A stretch of 64,000 nucleotides of DNA from assembly GCF_021462225.1 (NCBI RefSeq), contig NC_061804.1, forward strand, positions 44,641,975-44,705,974. The letters run 5' to 3'. Under the pieces are notes generated by a model. The model was not told the origin of the DNA. It made no database searches and was given only the letters and a program-made list of their open reading frames with translations. A program made the translations under genes and the position numbers. Positions 1 through 14,200 of this stretch are shown here, in pieces (within the stretch, counting starts at the first letter, position 1; each line of letters starts with the position of its first letter). Source of the DNA: Girardinichthys multiradiatus (taxonomy: Eukaryota; Chordata; Actinopteri; Cyprinodontiformes; Goodeidae).

Positions 1-980
1 AAGAACATATGAATAGGTTCAATTGGATATCTTTTGACTTAGCATTTCATTTCCAGCTAACACATCAAAAATGTGCTTGTGGAACTAAATACATTTATTC
101 CAGTAACCATAACGTCATAAGGTAAGATTAACTCATCTTTTTGCTTTCAACTAACAAAATACAATTATGTGGAACCTGTTTCAGAAATGTTTGAGTGGGC
201 TGGGTTACTTCAACAGAGGGAACATGACAAAGAAGTAAACAATAAAAATTCTATTTGTTGGGTTAAAGTTTGAAGGAGTATGTCCTGGTAAATTTGAAAT
301 AAAGTCACAAAATCAAAAATCACAAAAGGGAGAAGGATTTCTAAAGTAAAACTGTGTGAATAATCAACAAACAAATGTTAACTTTTGTGAATATGAAACA
401 TTGTGGGATAAATTGCATAAAGGGTTAAAGGAGTGTTCAACTATTTAATCAGTTCAATTAACTTCATGAATAGAAATTATAACTTCCCATGTGCTTCTGG
501 GTTATTTATTTATAGATGATGCTGTTTACAACTTAGATTGTAAATTAACTTCATACAAGGCCTTGAACTTTACTTGCTGCTGAACAGAACTGATTTATGG
601 GGAATAATTGCTTTGGGGGTGACTACCTATTGACTGGACAGGAAAGATGTGCCCTGGTTTCCCTCTCCATCCAGGATTCCCTGACACCGATTGGCCTACT
701 TCGTCAGGGGGAAACTTTCAGAAAATGTGTTTTTGAATTTGATATGTCTGCTAGAATACAAACTGCTTCCTGTTAGAACCGATTCTAATCTTTTAAATGA
801 CACAACGGCAAAACAGGAGAGACAACTGAAGGCCGTGTAAACTCGATGTTGAAATTATTTCTTGTCAAATTAGAATAGCTTTGGATATGATCCTAGCAAA
901 AGAAGAAGGTTGTGTGGTGTTTTTGGAGAGGCTTGTTGTTCTTTTATTCCCAACAATTACAGCAACTGATGGATCTCTAA
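1..980. other. AT-rich sequence without a recognised gene
   Basis: No frame on either strand shows a recognisable domain or a convincing exon. I see no RNA gene or clear terminal repeat. Confidence 0.5.
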
Positions 981-984
981 CGAA

Positions 985-2260
985 GGCCCTAAAAGGATTG
1001 TAATCACTGTCCATCGAATTAAAATCGCACTCAGGAATCGATGAACAATTCACAAACATGTTTGAGACTTTGTCTGGAAAATGGGGAAACCTACTGGTGA
1101 GTATATTCACTTCATTGACTGCTGTGCTGATCACAGGTTGTGTTTGCTGTTGTGCAACGTGCATTTGAGCTCTCATCCTCAGGTGTATTGATCGTGCGAT
1201 TGGTCCCAGTGATACCAGAGGTTTGAGATTACCAGAATATCAAATGGATGTGGTGCCAAAGCACACTGATGTTGTCCACTGAATATTTGAGCACAAGTGA
1301 TGATGTGGATCCCATGGAACCAAACCAAAGTGTTGGAGAAATTATGATACTGTGCTATGAGGAAGAGGAAACCCATTGTTCAGAGCCAGCCTGAAAATGG
1401 GAGCAAAATTAAATCACAACCATAAACCGAGGATGCCACACCAGGAGGATAACCAACCCTTTCATGTGGCTTGGAGGGGACCAGACAACTGGAATAGATA
1501 ATTGAACAGGGTTTACGATTCAGGGTCTACAATATACTGATACGCATTGTGCTGCTTATTTCCGCTGTGCTTCTAGCTTTTTATTATTTTTGTTGTTTTA
1601 AATTTTTCAACAGGTTATTATTATCTATTTGGGATGTTTTAATCATTTGAATTTGAGACACACATCAGCATGTGTCTGTTCTATGGGAAACAGAGGGGGT
1701 GCACACACTGAGGGCTGCAGGCAGTTACTATAGAGATGGTACTCCGTTTGGGGGACGGAGTTATGCGATGGACGGAAGGAACTGCCTCCCATATTCTAGT
1801 TTAGGTCCATATGCACTAGACACATTGATTGATGAGAGGTGTGTTTCTCCCACCTCAACAGGGGGATTGTTATTTATGTATGATTCTGTGGCCTTTTCTA
1901 ATCATCTCTTTGCTGACCTAATGAAATATATCAGCCGCACCGCTCACTGCTACAGCTTAGAAAACATAACTGCTGATATCACATAAGACGCAACACATAG
2001 TCAAAGATAAACTGATACAAGAGGATGACAACCTTTAGGAGGGTTAAGAACAGGCATAGATAAAAGCAGGACTCACACTATATTCTTTGCTCCTCTCGGT
2101 TCATCCCTAAGATGGGCTGAGGGGGGCCCGGTACCGAAGGTGAATGTCACTCAGTATACTGATCATTTTGGCATTACATCTCGATTTTATACTTAACCAT
2201 TTCTCATTATTTCACTAGGTAAATACTTTGCTGGTTTTACTGGTTAGGTCTCGGAACTGG
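985..2260 (+). pseudogene. Possible decayed retrovirus-like (env/LTR) relic
   Basis: Around 1040-1210 the plus strand, read across stops, resembles the end of a retroviral envelope transmembrane subunit: a hydrophobic stretch, a Cys-rich cluster (CVCCCATC) and a short basic tail. Downstream, 1990-2260 has LTR-like traits: a TATA-like AGATAAAAGC near 2058 and a C/T-rich run just after it. No gag or pol and no second LTR copy are visible, and the frame is broken by stops. The open frame at 1672-1986 (104 codons) lies inside this stretch and matches nothing I recognise. Assignment to a retroelement is inference only. Confidence 0.3.
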
Positions 2261-2405
2261 AGAGAAACGGACCCAGGGGCGCACAGAGAGTAAAGAGAGT
2301 AAAACTCCCATTTTACAACGCATCAAATTAAGCCCTCTGTGGTTTAATTTTCATCTCATGATGTGGCATCCTTTTGTCCCCAACAAATTTACATCAGTAT
2401 GGAGA

Positions 2406-2427
2406 TATATATATATATATATATATT
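2406..2427. repeat. TA dinucleotide microsatellite
   Basis: A short run of alternating T and A with no unit change. Likely length-polymorphic; no function is implied. Confidence 0.8.
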
Positions 2428-2684
2428 CATTAAGCACAAAAATAATGTGTTTAGCAGGATTAATAATTACTTTCCCAACACATTAAGGCATACTGAACCT
2501 TCCATGTATGTAACTGAAAAAAAAAAAGAACCGACTATGCTTTGGAAATGTTTCCGGATGTATTGTTGGAGAAAGGAGTGAGAGCTAGTGGTAAATTCCC
2601 TGAGAAAGGGGATTCATTGGAGCCTTTTGTCTCGCTTTGAATACCCGGATGACAAAAACAAAACAAAAAGCAGTTCCAACACCC

Positions 2685-2690
2685 TTTATT
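2685..2690 (-). terminator. Candidate poly(A) signal for the H2A gene
   Basis: TTTATT on the plus strand gives AATAAA on the minus strand about 245 bases after the H2A stop codon. The first 120 bases after that stop hold no clear histone stem-loop (GGCTCTTTTCAGAGCC type), so a polyadenylated transcript is plausible. Which signal is used cannot be decided from sequence. Confidence 0.4.
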
Positions 2691-2933
2691 GAAATCACCA
2701 CAAATAAACGACGTACCCTAAATAGGTTTATACTAAAGCTGATCAAAATCCCCGTTCGGGGTTGCTTAAAGAAAAAAAGATATGTCCCACAGGCACCTCC
2801 AGCCTCCTGCTTCCATGAAGCGACGGGACAGTTTAATGAAGAAGACAGCACAAATCAAAGCACTGCCTCGTCTTAGAAAGACAGAAAAGGGAGGACAGTG
2901 ATATAAAAGCGGTTGATCCACAGCAATGTTTTT

Positions 2934-3527
<594 letters not shown>

Positions 3528-3679
3528 TCACAGTGTACTTTTTCCAAACAACTTATCAAATTTTAATGAGTTATACCAAATTGTTTTGTTCTTCCTCTTA
3601 GTAACAGTGTTAGTGGGGCAAGGCTTCCTGGGGTCAACACAGATTTCAAATTTAGCCACCTGGTTGCATCTGTCTATAC

Positions 3680-4022
3680 CAGTGTTGATTGCTCTAAGAC
3701 TGCAAGGGAAGCTCAGCTTCCCCTAAAATGTCAAAAAAATAAGTGATCAAATATATACTGTTGTGTCTACATGTCATTGACTAAATATGCGCTACAACAC
3801 GCTCAACTTTGGTTCAGAATCAGCTTCTTATCACTGGTGACGACGCGGCTTTCCTCTCACTCATTCCTGCAGCTTCACAGTGCTTTAAACAGTGAGTTCA
3901 ATAGCCTGAACGCTCAGCTTCTGCATGATGATTAGATGATCTATCTGAGGCTGAATCCCTTTTTGATTCAAGCGATCTTGAAATTGAGCTTCCCCTCCTT
4001 GAAAGACCAGCATCCGCCACTG
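3680..4022. mobile_element. Non-autonomous hAT-type element (343 bp) with 8-bp target duplication
   Basis: The element begins CAGTG and ends CACTG and is flanked on both sides by the identical 8-bp direct repeat GTCTATAC (3672-3679 and 4023-4030). 8-bp duplications and CAGNG/CNCTG ends are characteristic of hAT transposons. It has no coding capacity. A longer relative lies in opposite orientation at 14659-15105. An internal near-palindrome, GGAAGCTCAGCTTCC, lies close to the left end. Confidence 0.8.
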
Positions 4023-4259
4023 GTCTATACATTTATTCACCAGAAAGACCCTTTCATTGAACATCTAAAATAGGAGTGCATTGTTCCAAAAACATCAAGA
4101 GGATGTATGTCTACAATAGGGATCATGTCTCCATATCGGACAAACACAAAGAAACAGCTACAGAGAGGACAAAGCCTCTATGAAATTTGCTGAATTGCCA
4201 CTGCTGGAAGGTGGCTGAGAAGCAGAGTACATTCAAGTCAGTTTGCCAGTCTGTTATAG

Positions 4260-4490
4260 GGCAACACACAGGACAGACAACTACCTACCAACACACACAC
4301 ACCTAAGAGCAATTTAAAGTGATCAATTAACCTAACATGTATGTTTTTGGGCTGTGGGAGGGAGCAGGAGTACCCAGAGAAAGCAACAGATCCTATAGGA
4401 GAACATACAAACAGAAAGGCCTCTGCTGGGATTCAAACCGAAGACCTTGTTTCTGCATGGAAACAGTACAAAGAACTGTCCCCCATGCAG
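4260..4490. repeat. Dispersed fish repeat, probably SINE-derived
   Basis: Contains the widespread teleost repeat signature around CTGTGGGAGGGAGCAGGAGTA, followed by a region resembling a reversed tRNA B box (GGGATTCAAACC). Degenerate; boundaries are approximate. Confidence 0.5.
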
Positions 4491-7400
4491 CTGATCTTTA
4501 AAATATTCTGGAAGAATATTTTCTGTAATTGTAGAAAACTGTCAAAATAAAACCACTTTTGTTTATATTAAGTTTGCTGTTAAATATTTAAACCTGACCT
4601 CGCCAAACGCCTACTGCAGACCGGCTCTTGAAACCCAATCTGCCCCTTGCTTATAATAAACAGTCTGCTAATTGAATAACCAAGTGATTTCAGGTGGACT
4701 CAGCTTCATGTGTGCTGATGGCAGAACTGCACTGAAGCTGGTCTTATATTATTGTGCCATGTCACCTTGGCACAAGCTTTCTGCTTCATTTTGTTTCCAG
4801 GACTAACAGCTGTGAGGACAAGATGAAAACCTGAGTTTTTCCCAAACCATGATATGCAGTGAGCCATGTCATTGAGTGGTGATAAACATGACTGACTGAA
4901 TTAAGTGATATTTGCATTATATAGCTGAGAATTTAGTGCATGAAACGTACATGATAAGATGGCGGGCACTGCATTAGGTGGAGACACCACTTCAGTGTTC
5001 AGTCAGAAATTTACACAATCTTATAAAAAAAACCTGAGATCCACAAAACTATTGAGGGTAAAGTTATTATAGAGGATAAAACTCCAAACTTCCTTGTGAT
5101 AAAAATCAAGACTAAGACAGGATGAGATAGTGACCTTGATCATGAATACTTTTGACACTGACCAGAGTGAGGCTTCTGAGAAAGTTTTGTTTGAGCTCTG
5201 TTTTTCATAAGGAACAGAAAGATGCAAATAACATAAAAAGTTGGCTAATGATCCTGAATGAAAGGAGGGAAAACTTTCCTAGATTTGTTTTCCATTAGTT
5301 AGATGAACTTCCACTGGTGACCATTCCAGAGGAGTTCCCAGGACAGAGCCAGCCTTCTTTATTAGCTTGTTGAGCTTTTTCCAAGTCCTTGAATTTACAA
5401 CTAAAGCAGCCTTTTATTGTTGTCCTTTTACAGCTCATACAAGTGTGTCTCTAGCTTGGACGTCAGTCCTTTATCCAGTCCAGTTCCCTGTCCACACTTG
5501 CAATGGGCCAATACCCGTGAATATTTTTGCCACCCAAAGCGGTTGTAGGAATATTGAAAAATATGTTTTCACACTTTTTTCCGCTCCGCTTGATAAACCT
5601 GCTTCGTCTTTCTCTGGTCCTCCTCGCCTTTTGCTCAAGCACACTGCACTTCCTGGATTTTATATGTGATGAAAATGGAATAGCCCATTTGAGGTTGAGA
5701 ATAGTAGGGAGCAGAAGTCACTCCTTTTGTTACATGGGGCTTTAGAAAAAACTTTAAAGCAAGCAGAGCAAAGCACTTCCTTTTAATCTTTAAATATAAA
5801 CTTTAAATTGTTAACTTCCAATATAAAATACCAAAAGTGAGCTGTGTTTTGTTTTTCAATGATGTAAGGGTATTACCACTTAAAAAACAATAATTGAGGC
5901 ATATGTAGGGACGGGTCATGAATTCTTTCCTTTATAGGTACTGACCAAATTCTGTCAGTACTACAGCGTACCATTTCACGTAAAATCAAACGGCACCATG
6001 TTTCGGTTCCTAAACGCATCATTGTGACACTGAGGGAGTGGAAGGGTGGTCGATTATGGTCTATCAGCCATGCAAAGCGCTCGAAAGTAAGGCTCCACTT
6101 TTCAAAATGCAATGCACATTTATTACCACAAACATACACAAAAGTATGGAAAACTGGGACCATTGAGTATTGGTATTGATTGCAAAGTACGGGCATCGAT
6201 ACCATATCAGTTCAAATGTGAAAGGGACCCATCCCTAGGTGTGTGTGTATGCTAACAAAAAGAAACAAAACTCTTCCACATGGTTGCATTTGACAAAATG
6301 TTTCAATGTACATTTAAAATAAATAAATCTAAAAGGACTTCAATAGTTTCTTCTCAATAACCAAGTTATCAGTGAAACAATTTGGTTTGAGCATTTCAGT
6401 GTGCAATAAGTCACCTGAAGTAGAGCATATTTAAGTGTTGATCACCTACATGTAGCAGACAGGCTTTTAAAAATACTTCAGAGCTGCAACTGATCAGATG
6501 TTGCCGTGGACTCTGGGACGTGCTCAACTTTTTTTTTTTGTTACTTCAATGTAAAATTAAACATGTACTCACACCCAAATTGACTAATTAAAATGACAAA
6601 AAAAAAAAAACTTTATGGTTTAGAAGCAAACATTTAATCTTTTTCTGACTTCAGTTTTTCCATTGGCTCCAAAGAATCACAAATCCAACCCAAAGCTCCA
6701 ATGAAAGCATGTGAGACTGTTCTGGTGCATCATAGGTAAGGGTCTTTTGTTAAAGCAGTTCCAGTTGTAAAGAAGTGCTTGTACTAACCAGGTTCTTAAC
6801 TGGTTCTATAAAACCACATCAAAGAACTGGTTGGTTTGCCTTAACATCATTTCTGACATTCGTTTCAATCAATGTTAGATCCTCCTGCTTGGATTTTCTG
6901 TAGGGAGACAGTTTATCTTATCAGCTCACATTATTTCCATTGATATCCCCAAAACAAATATTCAAACACCAGTTACTGTTTTAAATAACTGTGTATGTGA
7001 ATACACACTTAAGCCTCAAAGTGAAAAATGGGAATTTAGAAACTCAATGCGGTACATCGGTCTTCCTTCACTATGACAAGCGAAGTCAAACAAAAAGAGT
7101 GACCTTATGTTACCTTAGTGCTCACTCAATGTTTTAATCAATTTCGGAATTCAGTATTAAATTTTTCAGACTAAAACTGAAACCAACCCTGGAAGTTTAA
7201 ACATTGAACTAAGAAGAAAGCCTTTTTTTTCTCTGACCAGGCTGAGTAAGAACCAGTTTGACAGACCAAGGGTAGATTCTTTCAGTGTAGAAGACATGAA
7301 CAACTGGTGCCCAAACAGCAACAGCTCTGATTTAGCACTGGAACCAGTTTGGAGAGGGAAAAAAAAAACAAAAAAAAAACACATAGGGTGTATAAAAGTA

Positions 7401-8212
7401 AAAAAAAAAAAAAACAGTGACACCACTCCATTGACTTATTTACCATTCACACCATCAAGTACTTCTCAGAGAATATGCAGACATCAGACAAAAGACTGAC
7501 TGAGGAGTAGGCCTAATCACTGGAGAAACTGACCATATCATCTGCAATACTTTAGCTTTATAGCTAAATGACGGACCACAGCTGGCCAAGCTTCTCTTTT
7601 CTTTTAATACAGCTCGACCATATGCAAGCTAGTAAGAACAACTACTGAGAGCTGGTATATTCACCACTGACTAAGCTCTGTTAATGTGGAGTGGATCAGA
7701 CACCACTCTCCGATATTTGGATGATTAGGTAAAAATGCTGTGGGACCTTTGGAGACACTGCTTCCAGTATTCCAGTTTGCAGATCCATTAAAACCTGTCT
7801 TGCTTAATCAAGTAGGTCTCTGTAAATGTCAGATTTATAGTTACAAAAAAGGTAATTACTGCTGATATGCTGAAATTAAATTCCCTTATGCTTTGCTCAC
7901 AGCGTTTAGCAAACAGCCTAACAACTTTGTGCCAGATTAAAAAATAAAAAAATAAAACAATTTAAATTCTCCCCGAAGAATCATACAAAAGCAATCCTCT
8001 CCAGTGGCACCACACTGGCTGGGCCGATACCAGTGGAGTTCGGGCCCATTCTAAGCAGATTGGCCATCCAAAGTTAAAGCATTCAGACTTTTCAAAATGA
8101 TTTTCAAAACGGGGTGGGGGGGTGGGGAAGGGGATAACAATAGAGGGGGCAATTAAAAAGCTGAGAATGTGTCAATAAATAGTGATATTTTTTCCCAACA
8201 CAGATCCAGTTG
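4491..8212. other. Intergenic DNA and HYOU1 3' untranslated region
   Basis: No supported coding exon. The part nearest 8212 must include the HYOU1 3' UTR on the minus strand; its end is not obvious. AATAAA/ATTAAA-type signals on that strand occur, for example, at 7606 and 6119. Several homopolymer tracts lie at 6530, 6600 and 7360-7420. No RNA gene is recognised. Confidence 0.5.
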
Positions 8213-11200
8213 TTATAATTCATCTTCTACGTGGTTTCCATGTGCAGCGGCCTCTGTAGACTCTAAACAGAAACGAGAGAAGGATACAGTTAGGTCTGGA
8301 TTTACTTAGCTTTTTATGAACTCAATGTTTACAGCTGTATTAGAGAAAAAAAGAAAATACACAACAGCAGATGTCAGTACAAGTTAGTATAGTGTTGTTA
8401 GGGTTGAATAACTTCTTCTTATTAGATGGTTAGATGCAACATCTGCTTTTAAAGGCTCCTCGTGAGGAACTCCCTGCTACTATCGCTGTATTGCTGGGTG
8501 AAGAAAGTACAGCAGCTCCGAGTCAGTCAACCAGTTACTCAAATGTGCGCCCTGCTGGCATTTGGTATTATACCAAATATTGACTCCTTCACATTTGATG
8601 GTGGTGTTTTCTTTGTGGTGGGTCATGAACAAACTTATTTTTGTAGCAGCTGCGTGAGCTGCACTACAAACAACTAGGCAGTCTGAAAACACGTCAGTTT
8701 TTACAAGTATATGCATGGAATCTTTTTGAATATAAACAGAGATAATAAACATTGCCAGATGTCACACTGACTTCTAAAAACTTTCTAGTTAGTAATTACT
8801 CTTCTTCTGCTACCACTTGTTGAATACACGCAGATGTTATCTCCAGCGGCATCTGCTGTTTACAATCAAAAACTCAGCGCCTCAACTGTACCCCAAGCAT
8901 AAAAGCCAAAGAGACGATCTCCACAGCCAGAAAACTTCAGAGACTGATAATGCGTGCTAGGACAGTTGTGGCTATACTAGCTTTCTATATACTGCAGGTA
9001 CCTTTTTTGTAAAGTGCCAATTAGCACTTCACAAATAAACGGAACTGAAATATTGGGGGGCCGAGTTCTGACGTAATGACAACTATAGGGTACACAAGTG
9101 TTGTTGCTACAATGCACTCAAATAATGGCACATAATATGAAAACCATTCTGTAACTGAAAAGTTTCTGAATGTTTTTCCACATTTAGGTTATTAGGTAGC
9201 CTCAGTGTTACTGATCCAGAACATCCAACTGTGCATTTTCAATTCAGTACTTTATTAATTAAGGGAAATCAAATGTTGTTGTAGCTCATTCTGAAGGTTT
9301 CTTCAAAGAGCCGTTGTAGATGCTGATGTCTGTGGGCAGGAAGGATCTCCTGTAGCGCTCCGTCTTACAGCAGATCAGAAGAAGCCTCTGACTGAAGAGA
9401 CTCTGTTGTTGTAGGACAGTCTCATGAAGAGGATGCTCAGGGTTCTCCATAATGTTCTTTATGTTATGAAGAATCCTTTGCACAATGATCTCCAGAGGTT
9501 CCAGAAGAGTCCACAGCATGTTGAGCTTTTTTAAGTCCCTGGCTCTGATCTGGTTCCCCAGCAGATGATGGCAGAAGAGATCACACTCTCCACAACAGAC
9601 TTATAGAAGATATACAGCATCTTGCTGCACACACTAAAGGACCTAAGCTTACTCAAGAAGTACAGTCTGCTCTGTCTCTTCTTGTAGATGGCTTCACAGT
9701 TGCATCTCCACTCTAGTCTGTTGTCCAGGTGAACACCGAGGTATTTATACTCCTCCACCACCTCCACCTCTTCTCCCATGATGGAAATAGTGTTTGACCC
9801 TTTCCTGTTACTCTTCAAATCAACAATCATCTCATCTTGAATGTGACTAAAACAAAGGAGATGATTGTTTCCACACCATGCCACAAAGCGGTCCACCACC
9901 TTCCTGTACTCAGCTTCTTGTCCATCTCTGATCCACCCCACGACTGCAGAATCATCCGAGTATTTCTGCAGATGACAGGAGTCGGTCTTGTACTGGAAGT
10001 CTGAGGTGTACAGAGTGAAAAGGAATGGTGAGAGTATAGTCCCCTGTGGTGCTCCTGTGCTGCTGACTACCTGGTTAGACTCACAACCCTTCAGTCTCAC
10101 AAACTGTGGTCTGTTTGTCAGGTAGTCTTTGATCCAGGAGATTGTTGAGGCCTCCCCCTTAGTCTTCTGGAGTTTCTGACAAAGCAAATCAGGTTGGATT
10201 GTATTAAATGCACTGGAGAAATCAAAGAACATGATCCTCACAGTGCTGCTGACTTTGTCCAGATGACAGTGGGATTGTTGAAGCAGGTGTACGATGGCAT
10301 CTTCAACTCCAACTCCACAGCAATAAGCAAACTGAAGGGGGTCCTGATAGTTTGTTGTTTGCTTATTCAGGTGGGCCAACAGGAGTCTCTCTAGGACCTT
10401 CATGATGTGGGATGTCAGGGCAACAGCTCAATAAGTAATTGAGGACTGATGGGTGAGTTTTCTTTGGTACCAGAACAAGACAGGAGGTCTTCCACAACAC
10501 TGGAACCTTCTTCTGGGCCAGGCTAAGGTTGAAGAGGTGCTGCAGAATCCCACAGAGCTGCTCTGCACAGCCCTTCAGGACTCTAGGGCTGACATGATCT
10601 GGACCTGCAGCCTTATTCCAGTTCAGTCTCTCCAGTTGCATCTTCACCTGACTTCTTGAGACACACAGGTGGACGGGGGAGACGAAGGAGCATCAGCATC
10701 TTCTGATATGGTTGAAGGCGAACATGTAGAAGCAGAAGGGTCTAGGGCTGAGGTGGAAGATAAAACATTTGAGGTGCTACTGGACAGCTGTGGGTCAAAG
10801 GAAGGTGGGATGTCTGTTTGGCTGTGAGCAGGAGATGAGGATGCTGAACTTGTTTCTAAACTGGACCTATTGAAGAATGTGTTCAGTTCATTGGCTCTGT
10901 CCAGTCATTCATCGGTCCAATCGTCCGGCTTAAAGCCCGTGATCTTCTCCATCCCTAACCACACATCTCTGATATTGTTTTGCTGGAACTTGCTCTCCAG
11001 CTTCTTCTTGTACACATCCTTGCTGTCTCTTATCTTGACTTTAAGTTGCTTCTGTTTACTCCTCAATAATTCTCTGTCTCCCTCTCTGAAGGCTCTTTTT
11101 TTCTAGCTAAGCAGGTCCTTCAGGTCATTGGTGATCCAAGGTTTGTTATTGGGGAAGCATTTCACCGTTCTGGTGGGGATGATGTTATCCATACAGAAGT

Positions 11201-14200
11201 TTATATAGTCAGTGACACACTCAGTCATGGCATTGATGTCCTCTCCATGTGGCTGGCACAGTGCGTCCCAGTTTGTAGCCTCAAAGCAACCTTGCAGAGC
11301 TTCTTCAGCTTCCTGTGACCATTTTCTCACAGTTCTCTTTACTACAGGTTGCCTGTGAACAAGGTGCTTATACACTGCTCAAAAAAATTAAAGGGAACAA
11401 CAACATAACTCCAAGTAAATCAAACGTCTGTGAAATCAAACTGTCCACTTAGGAAGCAACACTGATTGACAATTTCACATGATGTTGTGCAAATGGAATA
11501 GACAACAGGGGGAAATCTTTGGCGATTAGCAAGACACACTCAATGACGGAGTGGTTCTGCAGGTGGGGACCACAGACCACTTCTCAGTACCTATGCTTTC
11601 TGGCTGATGTTTTGGTCACTTTTGAATGTTGGTGGTGCTTTCACACTCGTGGAAGCATGAGACGGACTCTACAACCCACACAAGTGGCTCAGGTAGTGCA
11701 GCTCATCCAGGATGACACATCAATGCGAGCTGTGGCAAGAAGGTTTGCTGTCTGTCAGCATAGTGTCCAGAGCCTGGAAGCGCTACCAGGAGACAATCCA
11801 GTACCCCAGGAGACGTGTAGGAGGCTGTAGGAGGGCAACAACCCAGCAGCAGGACCGCTACCTCCGCCTTTGTGCAAGGAGGAACAGGAGGAGCACTGCC
11901 AGAGCCATGCAAAATGACCTCCAGCAGGCTACAAATGTGCATGTGTCTGCACAAAAGGTTGGAAACCAACTCCATGAGGATGGTATGAGGGCCTGATGTC
12001 CACAAATGGGGGTTGTGCTCACAGCCCAACACCGTGCAGGACGCTTGGCATTTGCCGGAGAACACCAGGATTGGCAATTTTGCCACTGGCACCCTGTGCT
12101 CTTCATAGATGAAAGCAGGTTCACACTGAGCACATGTGACAGACGTGAAAGAGTCTGGAGACACCGTGGAGAGCGATCTGCTGTCTGCAACATCCTTCAG
12201 CATGACCGGTTTGACAGTGGGTCAGTAATGGTGTGGGGTAGCATTTCTGTGCTCGCCAGAGGTAGATTGACTGCCATTAGGTACCAAGATGAGATCCTCA
12301 GACCCCTTGTGAGACCATATGCTGGTGCGGTTGGCCCTGGGTTCCTCCTAATGCAGGACAATGCTAGACCTCATGTGACTGGAGTGTGTCAGCAGTTCCT
12401 GCAAGATGAAGACATTGAAGCTATGGACTGGCCTGCCCGTTCCCCAGACCTGAATCCGATTGAGCACATCTGGGACATCATGTCTCGCTCCATCCACCAA
12501 CGTCACGTTGCACCACAGACTGTCCTGGAGTTGGCAGATGTTTTAGTCCAGGTCTGGGAGGAGATCCCTCAGGACACCATCCGCCGTCTCATCAGGAGCA
12601 TGCCCAGGTGTTGTAGGGAGGCCATACAGACACATGGAGGTCACACACAATACTGAGCCTCATTTTGACTTGTTTTAAGGACATTACATCAAAGTTAGAT
12701 CAGCCTGCAGTGTGTTTTTCCACTTTAATTTTTTGTGACTCCAAATCCAGGCCTCCATTGGTTAATAAATTTGATTTCCATTGATGATTTTTGTGTGATT
12801 TTGTTGTCAGCACATTCAACTTTGTACAGAACAAAGTATTTAATGAGAATATTTCATTCATTCAGATCTAGGATGTGTTATTTGAGTGTTCCCTTTTTTT
12901 TTGAGCAGTGTATTTCAAGAAGAGAAAAACAAGATTGTGATCTGATTTGCCTAGAGGAGGTCTTGCTTTAGAGATGTATGAGTCCTTGAAATCTGCATAA
13001 AACAAATGAAACGTTTTGTTTTCTTTGGTAGAGCAGCTGAAAAACTGTTGAAACGTTGGAAGTGTAGCAGAGTGAAGCATGGTAAAAATCACCAGATGTT
13101 GCCACAAATGCATTGGGGTGTTGCGTCTGTAGCTTAGCAACAACATGTGGCATCACATGCAGCATCGGCAACAGCTAAAGGTGGAACGTATAATGTTGCC
13201 AAAATAACACTGGTGAACTCTGGTTAAATAATATGAACGAAAACTTACTAACAGTTCAATATCTGGACTGCAGAGATGACACTTCACAGTAACATGTCCT
13301 GGATGACACAATTTGTTGTTCACAAGTACTGCTAGTCCACCTCCTTTACATTTGCCGCTCCTCTTTAAATCTCTGTCTGCTCGTATGGTCAGAAAGCCAG
13401 GCAGAGAGACGCTGAAGTCAGAGACATGATCCTGCAGCCATGTCTTAGTGAAACACATAATACTGCATTCTCGATACTCCGGCTGGCTCCTTTGTAGGGC
13501 TTGGAGTTCATCCAACTTGTTTCTCCAACAACCTCACATTGCCCATCAGAATCGATGGAAGAGATGGTTTGAACTTCCTCCTTTGCTCTCTTCTCTTTGT
13601 TCCTGCTCTGAATCCACGGCGACTCCTTTTCAATTCATTTGAGGTTGTAGCTCAAGTATTTTTTTGACCTTGTAAAAAAACGGTATTAATCAGGTGCTTC
13701 CGGTTGTAAAAAAAACAAACAAACAAAAACAACTTGTTGCTATGGTGATGCATCATAAGAAATGTCCAAAGTTAAAAAGTATCAGTAAAAATCCTTCCAG
13801 CTTCACAGCATCCAATACCGGAGAAGACAATTGTCCAAACAAAAAAATCTTATCCACCACAAGAAGAATTTGAGTTCTTTAAAACACAGTAAGACCTTTT
13901 CCCATGTGCCTTGGTTATTCTGAATTTCTTGGCAGTACTGTGATGGACTAACCTTTGTTTATTGTTTCTTCTGTGGGCTGTGATTGGGTGTCAGAAGATG
14001 TTTGTTGAGTGTTCTCCTCAGTGGGCGGAGATTCACCTAGCTTCTGTTCTTCTAAGCTTTCTGCTTTTAGGAAAAAATAAACATTGTATTAAAGTCTAAT
14101 GTACAACATGTGCAATACAAAGTGAGACATGCTCTGCTAATAACCCACCAGTCTTCGGGTTCTCACTTTCATCTGTGGAAGGTATAACCTTTTCTTCTGC

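Larger units (their letters stand above)
9245..13640 (-). mobile_element. Non-LTR retrotransposon (CR1/L2/Rex1-like), broken, carrying a nested Tc1
   Basis: Minus-strand frames give an endonuclease start (about 13515-13150, with CFTKTWLQD and [13 protein letters not shown]), an endonuclease end (SGDFYHASL, then SDHNLV near 12930), a linker (11375-11103, ending [13 protein letters not shown]), and reverse transcriptase (10647-9531) with [31 protein letters not shown] and the YSDD catalytic box. A C-terminal segment (9519-9286) ends ERYRRSFLP. Frameshifts and stops separate these parts, so it is dead. The Tc1 entered at a TA within a Tyr codon of the linker, and the frame reads on correctly across the insertion. 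Clade assignment is from motif style only. Confidence 0.85.
8263..13952 (-). other. HYOU1 last intron (5.7 kb)
   Basis: Separates the last 16 codons and stop from the rest of HYOU1. Its main content is a LINE in the same orientation (about 9245-13640), interrupted by a Tc1-like element at 11373-12910. The flanks 8263-9240 and 13650-13950 hold nothing I recognise. Confidence 0.85.

Noticed and set aside
1672..1986. 104-codon open frame on the plus strand as a gene
   Set aside because: No recognisable domain, no clear promoter or splice context, and it sits in probable retroelement sequence.
2363..2876. Overlapping short frames on both strands downstream of H2A
   Set aside because: Microsatellite and A/T-rich translation products; no similarity and no splice logic.
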